Positions 1 to 6,424 of a DNA stretch of 7,829 nucleotides are shown here, piece by piece. Each line of letters begins with the position of its first letter. The first letter of the stretch is position 1. The position numbers and the translations under genes are program-made. The notes beneath the pieces were generated by a model. The model worked only from the letters and a program-made list of their open reading frames with translations. It was not told where the DNA came from and made no database searches. The stretch comes from Anaerolineaceae bacterium (GTDB lineage: Bacteria; Chloroflexota; Anaerolineae; Anaerolineales; Anaerolineaceae). The stretch lies in NCBI GenBank assembly GCA_028714615.1, contig JAQTMA010000190.1, forward strand, positions 1 through 7,829. Reading direction: 5' to 3'.

Positions 1-8
1 CCTGACCT

Positions 9-33
9 CCCCCACCCCCTCCCAACCTTCCCC
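9..33 (-). other. Potential G-quadruplex motif (minus strand)
   Basis: The plus strand has four C-runs of 5, 5, 3 and 4 bases at 9-13, 15-19, 21-23 and 30-33, separated by 1, 1 and 6 bases. The minus strand therefore fits the G3+N1-7 quadruplex pattern with two one-base loops. It lies about 70 bp upstream of the membrane-protein gene that starts at 100. The pattern is seen directly; whether it folds or regulates anything is inference. A plain C-rich spacer is the alternative. Confidence 0.4.
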
Positions 34-99
34 AATTATTCATACTGGCCTAAACCTTGCAACAAACTCCTGACCCGAGTTTGATTTCAAGGAGGAAAC

Positions 100-561
100 A
101 TGTTTAAGCGCAAGAAGAACATCAAGAATAGGAAAGACATTATCGATCAGGTCATGCCGGAATTCCAACCCATCGCCGAACCGCCTACCCGCGACTCACT
201 CTCTGCTTTCCTGTGGGGAGCCGTGGTTCTGTGGGCCGGCCTGGTTTTCCTGGCTACCAACCTGGGCATGCTGGAGACGATATTGCCGGTGACCCTTACC
301 GCCATGCCCGGCGTCCCTGGCTATTTCCACCCCGAGGTCTGGAGCATCATCCTGGTCGGCGCCGGGTTGCTGATCTGGTTGGGTGTGATCATTCGCATCC
401 TGGTCCCGGCCTTCCGCCACGATATCATCAGTGGGTTGGTGTTTGGCCTGATCCTGATGGGAGTTGGTTTTGGGATTCTCTATGGTTGGGACCTGGCCTG
501 GCCCGTACTGTTGGTCGGCATCGGCCTGTCCGTATTGCTGAAAGCGGTGTTCCGCCGCTGA
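100..561 (+). CDS. Small four-helix membrane protein, function unknown
   Basis: This 153-residue protein starts at an ATG preceded by a strong ribosome binding site (AAGGAGG at 90-96). It has a basic, soluble N-terminus (MFKRKKNIKNRKD) and about four hydrophobic segments near residues 35-57, 80-103, 109-128 and 132-150. The helices are Gly-rich (for example GLVFGLILMGVGFGILYGW), and the protein ends in a short basic tail. This resembles the multi-helix membrane domains of LiaI/LiaF-like or DUF5668-like proteins, but the match is by general character and no diagnostic motif is visible. It is transcribed towards the oxidase operon and is not part of it. The strong binding site and clean membrane topology make it a confident gene, but its function is unknown. 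Confidence 0.85.
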   Translation: MFKRKKNIKNRKDIIDQVMPEFQPIAEPPTRDSLSAFLWGAVVLWAGLVFLATNLGMLETILPVTLTAMPGVPGYFHPEVWSIILVGAGLLIWLGVIIRILVPAFRHDIISGLVFGLILMGVGFGILYGWDLAWPVLLVGIGLSVLLKAVFRR

Positions 562-602
562 CCTGCATCTTTCTGGGCCGCCTGGTGAACCGTGCGCTAA
601 GG

Positions 603-821
603 TTACGGTGGGCTGCTCTCCGGTCCGGCCTCCATCTTGCGGAGGAATACGATCTCGCGCGTCTTCAGGCTCTTGGGCACCAGGCTGATTCGCCCTGTGT
701 CTTTCCACAAAGCTACTGGTTGCCCGCGCTCGTACATCCACAAGACCCAGGTGGCCATGCGGTTGATTTCCTCCCGGTGAGCCGGGCGGGTTGTTTGGAT
801 CAAGGATTGTACCGGTTGCAT
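603..821 (-). CDS. Small uncharacterised protein (72 aa)
   Basis: The frame stays open upstream to a TTG at 851 and an ATG at 842. I chose the ATG at 821 because GGAGGT (831-826) lies 4-5 bases before it, whereas the upstream starts have no such site. The product begins MQPVQSLIQTTRPAHREEIN and contains a Trp-rich middle (ATWVLWMYERGQPVALWKD) and a charged end (PKSLKTREIVFLRKMEAG). It has no membrane segment, signal peptide or known motif. It converges with the gene ending at 561, leaving a 41-bp gap. It lies just past the oxidase operon terminator and probably uses its own promoter. I do not recognise the family. The good binding site and coding-like codon use argue that it is real, though a gene this short could be spurious. 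Confidence 0.6.
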   Translation of the reverse strand: MQPVQSLIQTTRPAHREEINRMATWVLWMYERGQPVALWKDTGRISLVPKSLKTREIVFLRKMEAGPESSPP

Positions 822-850
822 GTCTACCTCCACAGTTGTCATCTGGATCA

Positions 851-859
851 ATCATAGCA
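851..859 (-). promoter_or_regulatory. Candidate extended -10 promoter of the 72-aa gene
   Basis: The minus strand reads TGCTATGAT here, an extended -10 element (TGn plus TATGAT), within the AT-rich stretch 851-900. No convincing -35 box lies 16-18 bases upstream, as is common for extended -10 promoters. Transcription would begin near 845, giving a leader of about 24 bases that contains the GGAGGT site. It lies downstream of the operon terminator, so the small gene could be expressed independently. Confidence 0.4.
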
Positions 860-901
860 CTAATGTTCTAAATTAATTCTTAAAATATCGACGAAATTCA
901 A

Positions 902-939
902 AACCGGTTCCGCGAGCAAATTTGCTCGCGGAACCGGTT
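902..939 (-). terminator. Perfect 38-bp palindrome, probable terminator of the oxidase operon
   Basis: The two 19-base arms (left arm AACCGGTTCCGCGAGCAAA) are exact reverse complements with no spacer and meet at AAATTT. It begins 25 bases after the stop codon of the last operon gene. Read on the minus strand, the GC-rich stem runs into TTTTGAATTT, a reasonable though not uninterrupted U-tract, so a Rho-independent terminator is the likely role. On the plus strand the stem is followed by AATAGTACGG, so termination in that direction is less likely. The arm also contains the shorter palindrome AACCGGTT. A protein-binding or cruciform role is possible. Confidence 0.75.
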
Positions 940-964
940 AATAGTACGGGGTTCGCCTTGAAGC

Positions 965-1255
965 TTAGCGCCCGGGCATCAGTGCGCCCAGGTAAAGGAG
1001 CAAGGGTGTTACCAGGATCGCGCCCACGATAAACCACAGTGCAAACCAACGTGAATCAAAGCGCAGGTGCATAAAATACAATATGACCAGCCCGGCCTTG
1101 ACCCCCGCCAGCAACAACAGGATGGGTAGTTTAATCCCACCGGTCAGGTAGCTGGCGCCTATCTCCAGGGCCGTAAAAACCACCAAAATGATCAATACCA
1201 ACAAGTAATTGGGCCGGCGGGCAGCTCGAGGTTTTGGGCGGGGTTCGTCAAGCAA
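965..1255 (-). CDS. Cytochrome c oxidase subunit IV (bacterial COX4 type)
   Basis: This is a 96-residue protein with three predicted membrane helices, near residues 18-36, 42-62 and 70-92, and a basic N-terminus (RPKPRAARRP). The stretch GVKAGLVILYFMHLRFDSRWF matches the conserved K-A...YFMHL core of the bacterial oxidase subunit IV family (COX4_pro), whose members are usually about 100 residues. These are accessory subunits that stabilise the haem-copper oxidase in the membrane. The start is a TTG at 1255, chosen because GAGAGGTG lies about six bases before it and no in-frame ATG gives the basic N-terminus. The gene follows the coxC2 stop by 10 bases and is the last gene before the terminator palindrome. 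The assignment is firm from motif plus context; the exact start is less certain. Confidence 0.88.
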   Translation of the reverse strand: MLDEPRPKPRAARRPNYLLVLIILVVFTALEIGASYLTGGIKLPILLLLAGVKAGLVILYFMHLRFDSRWFALWFIVGAILVTPLLLYLGALMPGR

Positions 1256-1265
1256 GGCGCACCTC

Positions 1266-1862
1266 TCAGATCAAGTAGAACAGGGTAAACAGGATTATCC
1301 AGACCACGTCGACGAAGTGCCAGTACAAGCCGAACACTTCGACTCCCCGGTGGTTCCGGGCGGAAAATGCTCCCCGCAACAGGCTCCATTGTAAGTATAC
1401 CGACCAGACCAGGCCAACGGTCACGTGCAATCCGTGGATTCCAGTGATTGTAAAGAAAGGGGTCCCAAAAGTGGTGCCTACCGTGACGCCATCGCGAAAC
1501 AGGACGGACCACTCATAGGCTTGCCCACCGACGAACGCAGCCCCCAGCAGCAATACCAGTAGCAGGTTATTGCGGAGAGCGACGCGACGACCCTCCTGGA
1601 TCGCTTCCAGACCATGCACCACGAAGAAACTGCTCAAGATCAGGATGAAGGTATTGATGCCGATCAGTGGAATATTCAGATGCTGCCTGAACTGGGCGTA
1701 ATCGGCAACGTGATGCACGCGAAACAAGATGAGGATTCCGATCAGGGATCCAAAGAAGATGACTTCGCCGCCCAGGAAGACCCACACTCCCAGTTTGGTA
1801 TTATCGTGCTCAGGCAGCGGCACACTCGGTCGCTCGCGCTGGGTAACGCCGGTCTCATTCAT
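1266..1862 (-). CDS. coxC: Cytochrome c oxidase subunit III, canonical copy (coxC2)
   Basis: This 198-residue haem-copper oxidase subunit III lacks metal sites and supports subunit I, helping sustain proton uptake. It has about five helices, like the shorter bacterial subunits III. Family landmarks are all present: GGEVIFFGS with Glu33, GGQAYEW (Gln114, Glu117), GIHGLHV (His143, His146) and the last-helix motif YWHFVDVVW (Tyr180, His182, Asp185, Trp188). The frame is open to 1892, but I chose the ATG at 1862 because AAGAGG lies about seven bases before it and the upstream gene ends at 1855. The resulting 8-base overlap implies translational coupling. It is the second subunit III in the operon, separated from the first by ctaG and a small membrane protein gene, and it is the copy with complete motifs. 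Confidence 0.93.
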   Translation of the reverse strand: MNETGVTQRERPSVPLPEHDNTKLGVWVFLGGEVIFFGSLIGILILFRVHHVADYAQFRQHLNIPLIGINTFILILSSFFVVHGLEAIQEGRRVALRNNLLLVLLLGAAFVGGQAYEWSVLFRDGVTVGTTFGTPFFTITGIHGLHVTVGLVWSVYLQWSLLRGAFSARNHRGVEVFGLYWHFVDVVWIILFTLFYLI

Positions 1863-2076
1863 GGGCTGCCTCTTCATCCGGCTCGGGCTCATCTGTGTCG
1901 CGGGCCTGCTCGCGGTTTTCTTGGGTCCATCCGCCTACGGAGACGATCAACAAAATGATCCCGGCGGCTGATACCAGCCAATGCGATAGGACGCCGGCGA
2001 CCATCAAGGTGATGCCTGTTGCCACCAGGATGGGCCAGATAGATGGTTTGGGAAGATGTTGAGGAGATTCGACCAT
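1855..2076 (-). CDS. Small two-helix membrane protein of the oxidase operon
   Basis: This 73-residue protein starts at an ATG with GGAG eight bases upstream. It has a short N-terminal segment (HLPKPSIWP), two hydrophobic helices near residues 14-30 and 33-49, and a strongly acidic tail (residues 59-73, rich in Asp and Glu). From memory, the HLPxPSxWP stretch followed by a helix resembles the linker region in long subunit I or I+III fusion oxidases, so this may be a free-standing version of that accessory segment. That is inference; no motif proves the function. It starts 22 bases after the ctaG stop and overlaps coxC2 by 8 bases, so it is almost certainly co-expressed with the oxidase. A small structural or assembly subunit is the most likely role. 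Confidence 0.8.
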   Translation of the reverse strand: MVESPQHLPKPSIWPILVATGITLMVAGVLSHWLVSAAGIILLIVSVGGWTQENREQARDTDEPEPDEEAAHE

Positions 2077-2097
2077 ATCACACTCCGACTACGTAAG

Positions 2098-3000
2098 TTA
2101 CATTTTCAACAATTCCGGGCGATTGCCGGGCGAAGAACCTTCCGGCTTCTTTCGCCCGCTGACCGGGTGTGGACCCGCGGCCAACAGGTTGTCTAGGTGC
2201 TCCTGGTGAGCAAACCAGCCGAAGAATGCGTTTGCGAAGGCTGCGAAGAAGACCATATTTCCCGGGATCCACATGATCAGGCCGGCGACCTGCTGGTCGG
2301 CCATCAGGCTCAACCCCCATACGCGCGGTGCATCCGCATAAAAAGGATAGATTGGCTGTTTGGCAAAGGTGATTAACGCTGCCAATAAGGTCATGGGAAA
2401 CATCATCAGGAACAAATAGATCAATTGCACCGGATAGGCGGCGCGGGGTGCGGCATCGATTGATGGACCGAAGGCCGGCCACCATCCGATCGCCGCCACG
2501 ACCAGGAAGCTTAGGTGTTCGACGACGTGTAGATTTTCATTTTCCAGAGCTGCCTGGTAGAAGGAGGGCAAATGCCAGGAATACACCAGCCCGTTAAAGA
2601 GGAGGTAAGCGACGACCGGGTGGACCAACCACCGTGCCACCTGCCGGGTATGCCGGCCGGCAATGACCCGATCGACCAGGCCTTCCGGTAGCCCGATCAA
2701 CCACAAGGGCGGGACGATCATCAACAGCAGCAGGTGCTGGATCATATGTGCGCTGAGCAGGTATTCATCGCTCAGGTGATCGAGCGGGGAGACCAGAGCA
2801 AAAAACAATACCAACATACCCAGCGTAAAAGCGAACTGTTGCCTGCGGCTTGCCGGCGCCCAACCGCCACGCTTCCGGAATGGACCGGTAGCCAGAAAAT
2901 AGACAAGCATTCCTGCCGCGATCCCGATCAAGATACTCGCGTCCCAGGTCCAGGTGTAAGGCCCGCTGCCGGCGCCATGAGGGAATCCGGAAGGTGTCAT
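2098..3000 (-). CDS. ctaG: Cytochrome c oxidase assembly protein CtaG (caa3 type)
   Basis: This 300-residue polytopic membrane protein has about seven hydrophobic segments. Residues 82-104 contain the family signature HMIQHLLLLMIVPPLWLIG with His85 and His89. Other conserved features are SWHLPSFY (Trp142, His143), the EHLSF block (Glu161, His162), GWWP (172-175) and DQQVAGLIMWIPG (235-247). Caa3-type CtaG proteins are needed for active caa3 oxidase, probably for copper delivery; the paired His and Met residues fit a metal role. This family is unrelated to the Cox11-type CtaG of proteobacteria. The frame is open to 3039, but I chose the ATG at 3000, two bases after the coxC1 stop. No strong binding site is visible, so translation may depend on coupling to coxC1. 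The tail (residues 277-300) is basic and soluble. Confidence 0.93.
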   Translation of the reverse strand: MTPSGFPHGAGSGPYTWTWDASILIGIAAGMLVYFLATGPFRKRGGWAPASRRQQFAFTLGMLVLFFALVSPLDHLSDEYLLSAHMIQHLLLLMIVPPLWLIGLPEGLVDRVIAGRHTRQVARWLVHPVVAYLLFNGLVYSWHLPSFYQAALENENLHVVEHLSFLVVAAIGWWPAFGPSIDAAPRAAYPVQLIYLFLMMFPMTLLAALITFAKQPIYPFYADAPRVWGLSLMADQQVAGLIMWIPGNMVFFAAFANAFFGWFAHQEHLDNLLAAGPHPVSGRKKPEGSSPGNRPELLKM

Positions 3001-3002
3001 GC

Positions 3003-3584
3003 TTAAACCAGGTACAACGCACTGAATAAAACTACCCAAACCGCCACCACGTAAAACCAGAACCAGACGCCGATATCGACTGCGACATGCTTGCGCGCCG
3101 TAAAATCACCCAACCGGGTGCGGATGAAAACCAGCGCCAGCGCTCCGCATCCGGCGATCAAATGGAGAGCATGGAAGCCCATCAAGGTGAAGAACACCCC
3201 ACCGAATGCCTGGTCGTTGGGCGACATGCCTGTGCTGGTGAATTCGTATACCTGCCCGGCGATGAAGATGACCCCTAGCAGCAGGGTCGCTCCCATCCAG
3301 GTTTGTAATTGACCAGCCCTGCCTTTATGGATGGCTTGTTGCCCGATTGCTGCAGTCACTGCGCTGGCGAGCAGCAGCAGGGTATTTGCTCCAGGGATCG
3401 ACAGGCGGGCCAGTGAGGCCTGAGTAAGCTGCCAACTGCCCAAATCGGAGCGCAGGTAAAGGTAAGCCGCCAGCAACATGCCAAAGAATGCGGTCTCGCT
3501 GCCCAGGGTTATCAGGAGGGCAATTCTGGCAGTCGCACCGGATTGTTGAGAACGCGGCGAAGTCGCCATGAGGGATTGGTTCAT
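3003..3584 (-). CDS. coxC: Divergent cytochrome c oxidase subunit III (coxC1)
   Basis: This 193-residue, five-helix protein belongs to the subunit III family: LGSETAFFGM (Glu30), AGQVYEF (Gln111, Glu114) and GFHALHL (His138, His141) are retained. The last-helix motif, YWHFVDVVW in the sister copy, reads FWFYVVAVW at residues 175-183, so Tyr, His and Asp have become Phe, Phe and Val. The start at 3584 is well supported: the ATG shares one base with the coxA stop codon (TGATG), and GGAAGG lies about seven bases upstream. It lies directly after coxA, the usual place for subunit III. It may be the structural partner of CoxA, an alternative subunit, or a form specialised for assembly with the adjacent CtaG; the sequence alone does not decide. 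Confidence 0.9.
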   Translation of the reverse strand: MNQSLMATSPRSQQSGATARIALLITLGSETAFFGMLLAAYLYLRSDLGSWQLTQASLARLSIPGANTLLLLASAVTAAIGQQAIHKGRAGQLQTWMGATLLLGVIFIAGQVYEFTSTGMSPNDQAFGGVFFTLMGFHALHLIAGCGALALVFIRTRLGDFTARKHVAVDIGVWFWFYVVAVWVVLFSALYLV

Positions 3585-5227
3585 CAGCGCACCTTCCAAT
3601 CGGCCAGCTCTGGGTTTTTCTCATCCCACAGCGGGCGGCGGCTGCGTACCGCTGGGATCTCGGCGAAGTTGTACGGGGGCGGGGGTGAGCTGGTGCTCCA
3701 TTCCAGCGTGAACGCGTCCCATGGGTCGTTGGGCGCATCTGCCGGTTTTCGCAAGGTGAGGATCAGGTTGATGCTAAAGATCAGCACCGCCAGCGCAACC
3801 AGAAAGGCGCCAACAGTCTCAAACGAGTTCAAGAAAGCCCAGCCGAAATCCGCAGGATAGGTATAGATACGGCGCGGCATGCCCTCGATACCCAGGATGT
3901 GCATCGGGAAGAAGACCATATTCATGCCGATCAGCATCAGCCAAAAATGCCATTTCCCCAGGGTTTCGTTCAGAATCCGTCCACTGATTTTTGGGAACCA
4001 GTAATAGGCGCCGGCGAATAGGGCAAAGACCGAGCCGCCGAACAGCACATAGTGCAGGTGGCCCACCACGTAGTAGCTATCCGTCACTTGCCAGTCGATC
4101 GGGACCACGGCCAGGGTGATCCCCGAGATGCCGCCGATCAGGAACATAGCCACGAACCCGATAGCGAACAGCATCGGCGCTTTAAAGCGCAGTTTTCCTC
4201 CCCACATGGTCCCCAGCCAGGCGAAGATTTTCACCCCGGTCGGTACGCCGATCAAGAAACTTTCGGCCGAGAAGAACCACAGGCTGGGGTTCGACAACCC
4301 CGTCGAGAACATGTGGTGCGCCCATACTCCGAATGAAAGCACCCCGATCCCTACGGTTGAAAATGCTACGGTCATGTAGCCGAATAAGGGTTTGCGCGAG
4401 AAGACCGGCACCACTTCAGAGACGATCCCCATCGCCGGCAGAATCAAGATATATACCTCGGGGTGACCGAAGAACCAGAACAGGTGCTGCCACAGCAGCG
4501 CATTGCCGCCCGCGGCGACGTTATAAAAATGCGTCCCCAGTTGGCGGTCCAGCAACAGCAAAATGGCCGCGGCTAACAGCGCGGGCATGGCGAATACGGC
4601 GATCAACGAGGTGACCAGGTTGGTCCACACGAACATCGGCATTTTCGTGAACGTCATCCCCGGGGCGCGTAGTTGGATATCGGTGACGATGAAGTTGATC
4701 GATCCGACCGTGGTGGAGATGCCCAACAGCAAGATGCCCAGCACCCAGAAGTCCATGCGCATGCCCGGAGAGAAGGCCCGCTCGGTGAGTGGGGCGTAGG
4801 CGAACCAGCCGTCGCTGGGTGCGCCTCCGATTACGAAGCTGCTATACAGGAAGATACCGCCGAAGAAGATGAGCCAGTACGACAGCGCATTGAGCTTAGG
4901 GAAAGCTACGTCGCGTGCGCCGATCAACAGCGGGATGATGAAGTTGCCGAATCCCACCGCCAGGGGCATCACTGCCAGGAAGATCATGGTGGTGCCGTGC
5001 ATCGTGAAAATCTGGTTGTACAGGTCGGGGCTCACCACTTTCCCGTTGGGCTGCGCCAGTTGCAGCCGGATGATCAAAGCCTCAATCCCACCGACAATGA
5101 AAAAGAAGAAGGCCGTCCAGATATACAGGATGCCGATCTTCTTGTGATCGGTGGTCAACACCCAGTCCAGCAACCGGCTCCGCGGAGTGAATTCCACCTG
5201 AGGTATTGGTTCTGCATGTGTCGCCAT
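3584..5227 (-). CDS. coxA: Cytochrome c oxidase subunit I
   Basis: This 547-residue catalytic subunit reduces O2 to water at the haem a3/CuB site and pumps protons, and should have 12 helices. All ligands are present: His77 (in MHGT) and His392 for low-spin haem a, His390 for haem a3 (GHLHYV), and His255, His304 and His305 for CuB, with Tyr259 placed for the His-Tyr cross-link (GHPEVY, WAHHMF). D-channel residues Asp106 and Asn113 and the channel-end Glu257 are present, as are K-channel Thr330 and Lys333 (PTGVK). This marks an A1-type oxidase. The ATG at 5227 has AGGAG four bases upstream. The soluble C-terminus carries the common LEWSTSSPPPPYNF segment. It lies 52 bases after coxB and its stop overlaps the coxC1 start by one base. 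No subunit III domain is fused to it. Confidence 0.98.
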   Translation of the reverse strand: MATHAEPIPQVEFTPRSRLLDWVLTTDHKKIGILYIWTAFFFFIVGGIEALIIRLQLAQPNGKVVSPDLYNQIFTMHGTTMIFLAVMPLAVGFGNFIIPLLIGARDVAFPKLNALSYWLIFFGGIFLYSSFVIGGAPSDGWFAYAPLTERAFSPGMRMDFWVLGILLLGISTTVGSINFIVTDIQLRAPGMTFTKMPMFVWTNLVTSLIAVFAMPALLAAAILLLLDRQLGTHFYNVAAGGNALLWQHLFWFFGHPEVYILILPAMGIVSEVVPVFSRKPLFGYMTVAFSTVGIGVLSFGVWAHHMFSTGLSNPSLWFFSAESFLIGVPTGVKIFAWLGTMWGGKLRFKAPMLFAIGFVAMFLIGGISGITLAVVPIDWQVTDSYYVVGHLHYVLFGGSVFALFAGAYYWFPKISGRILNETLGKWHFWLMLIGMNMVFFPMHILGIEGMPRRIYTYPADFGWAFLNSFETVGAFLVALAVLIFSINLILTLRKPADAPNDPWDAFTLEWSTSSPPPPYNFAEIPAVRSRRPLWDEKNPELADWKVR

Positions 5228-5279
5228 ACGACTCCTATTTCATCATCATCCAGATCAGCCGCCCACGTCTCGGTGAAGG

Positions 5280-6275
5280 TTACTGTAGGGTGTGAAGATA
5301 AGCCAGGATAGCCGGGATATCCTGCTCGGTTACATGCACGTTCTGCATGGCGTTCCCGGGTTTGAGCGTTCCGGAATTGGCCAGCCAGATCTTCATGTTG
5401 ACGTCATCGAGGATACCCACCCCGCCAGCAAAAATCCCCCTCGAGTGCAGGTGGGTCAGGTTTGGACCGACCAGGCCTTTCATGTTCGTGCCGTTGATCG
5501 TGTGGCAGCCCTGGCAAACTCCCTGGGTGACCAGTTTTTCCCCTTGTACTGCCAGCGCATCCGTAGGCGGGGCGGGAAGCTGCTGCTGGTCGCTGACCCA
5601 CGAGGCGAAATCTGTCTTTGAGTCGACGATCACATTAAAATTCATGTTGGCATGTTGAATACCACAAAACTCGGCGCAGTGTCCCATATAGGTTCCTGGT
5701 TCGTCCGAAGTCAGCCACATGGTATTGGTCTGCCCGGGAACAACGTCCGTCTTGCCGGAGAGCTGCGGAACCCAGAAGCTGTGGATGACATCGACCGATT
5801 GCAGAGTGAGGTGGACGTTCGCCCCGGCCGGCATGTGCAGCTCGTTGGCAGTTTTGATTCCCAGCTCCGGATAGTCGAACTCCCACCACCAGCGGTGGCC
5901 GATCACGGTCACGTTCACGTCTGCCGCAGACGGCGCTGGGATTGCGACGGCCTGCATGGTGGTGATCGTGATCACAAACAGGCTGATCACCAGGGCCACC
6001 GGGATGCCGGTCCAGATCACCTCGGCCGTTCGGTTCTCGTAAACCTGCTTCGGCTCGGCAGTATCCCCCTTGCGTTGCCGGTCGCGGATCACAATGTACA
6101 GCAGGCCGCCATCGACTATCAAGAAGACGATCAGGCCAGCGATCAGCACCAGGCGGAAAAGGCCGGCTTCTTGCCCGGAAATACGCGAGGCGGTGTTGAA
6201 CATGTTCTGCCCCCCGGCGCACCCCGCCAAAACCGGCGCAAAATAAACGAGAAACCAAAGCTTACGGAATCCCAT
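5280..6275 (-). CDS. coxB: Cytochrome c oxidase subunit II with fused cytochrome c domain (caa3 type)
   Basis: This 331-residue subunit passes electrons from its own haem c to CuA and on to subunit I. Residues 1-19 form a lipoprotein signal ending in LAGC, so Cys19 is probably lipidated. Two membrane helices follow (about 40-62 and 86-108). The cupredoxin domain has the aromatic cluster HRWWWEF (128-133) and all CuA ligands: His165, Cys200, Glu202, Cys204, His208 and Met211 (CAEFCGIQHANM). The C-terminal cytochrome c domain has CQGCH (Cys254, Cys257, His258), and Met310 in KPGNAMQNV is the likely sixth haem ligand. The frame is open to a TTG at 6326, but the ATG at 6275 has GGGGAG about seven bases upstream and gives a proper lipoprotein signal. 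It is the first operon gene, downstream of a TATAAT box. Confidence 0.97.
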   Translation of the reverse strand: MGFRKLWFLVYFAPVLAGCAGGQNMFNTASRISGQEAGLFRLVLIAGLIVFLIVDGGLLYIVIRDRQRKGDTAEPKQVYENRTAEVIWTGIPVALVISLFVITITTMQAVAIPAPSAADVNVTVIGHRWWWEFDYPELGIKTANELHMPAGANVHLTLQSVDVIHSFWVPQLSGKTDVVPGQTNTMWLTSDEPGTYMGHCAEFCGIQHANMNFNVIVDSKTDFASWVSDQQQLPAPPTDALAVQGEKLVTQGVCQGCHTINGTNMKGLVGPNLTHLHSRGIFAGGVGILDDVNMKIWLANSGTLKPGNAMQNVHVTEQDIPAILAYLHTLQ

Positions 6276-6303
6276 GCATCTCTCCCCTACGTGTATTGAT
6301 CCT

Positions 6304-6309
6304 ATTATA
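6304..6309 (-). promoter_or_regulatory. Probable -10 box of the oxidase operon promoter
   Basis: The minus strand reads a perfect TATAAT here, 28 bases before the coxB ATG. Transcription starting near 6297 would leave a leader of about 22 bases containing the GGGGAG ribosome binding site. At a 17-base spacing the -35 hexamer would be AGATAA (6332-6327), a poor match. TTGTGT (6326-6321) is only 11 bases away and too close. The weak -35 box suggests that an activator may be needed. This is the only clear promoter for the seven oxidase genes. Confidence 0.6.
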
Positions 6310-6322
6310 ACCAGTTTAGTAC

Positions 6323-6337
6323 ACAATTATCTATTGT
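6323..6337. promoter_or_regulatory. Inverted repeat over the coxB -35 region, candidate operator
   Basis: The sequence ACAAT-TATCT-ATTGT has perfect 5-bp arms around a 5-bp spacer. It covers the position where the coxB promoter would have its -35 box, which is itself poor. That position fits a dimeric regulator binding next to RNA polymerase. The symmetry is seen directly; the regulator is unknown, and short AT-rich repeats can arise by chance. Confidence 0.3.
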
Positions 6338-6370
6338 CGGGGGTTGAATCAAGCGAAAGTCCACCCATTT

Positions 6371-6388
6371 GGGTGATGCTAGTCACCC
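6371..6388. promoter_or_regulatory. Inverted repeat in the divergent intergenic region
   Basis: GGGTGA and TCACCC form perfect 6-bp arms around a 6-bp spacer (TGCTAG). The repeat lies about 62 bp upstream of the coxB -10 box and 37 bp before the -35 box of the rightward phosphatase gene, so a bound regulator could affect either. The 242 bases between the two genes (6276-6517) contain this repeat, the one at 6323-6337 and the two promoters, and no credible coding sequence. Confidence 0.3.
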
Positions 6389-6424
6389 TCCCAGGGGACA
6401 CTGCAAGGGATGTCTCCAGTGGAC

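Noticed and set aside
57..85. TTGCAA-17-TTTGAT as promoter of the gene at 100
   Set aside because: Each box matches at four of six bases, and transcription would start at the ribosome binding site, leaving no usable leader.
196..857. Long open frames on both strands (196-855 minus and 213-857 plus, over 210 residues each)
   Set aside because: They overlap the well-supported membrane protein at 100-561, have low-complexity Gln/Asp/Gly/Pro-rich or Arg/His-rich products and lack ribosome binding sites; they are GC-driven shadows.
4673..6299. Long antisense frames opposite coxA and coxB (4673-5311 plus, 5652-6299 plus, 5635-6258 minus)
   Set aside because: The coxA and coxB frames carry complete catalytic motifs; the other frames give compositionally odd products with no recognisable domain.
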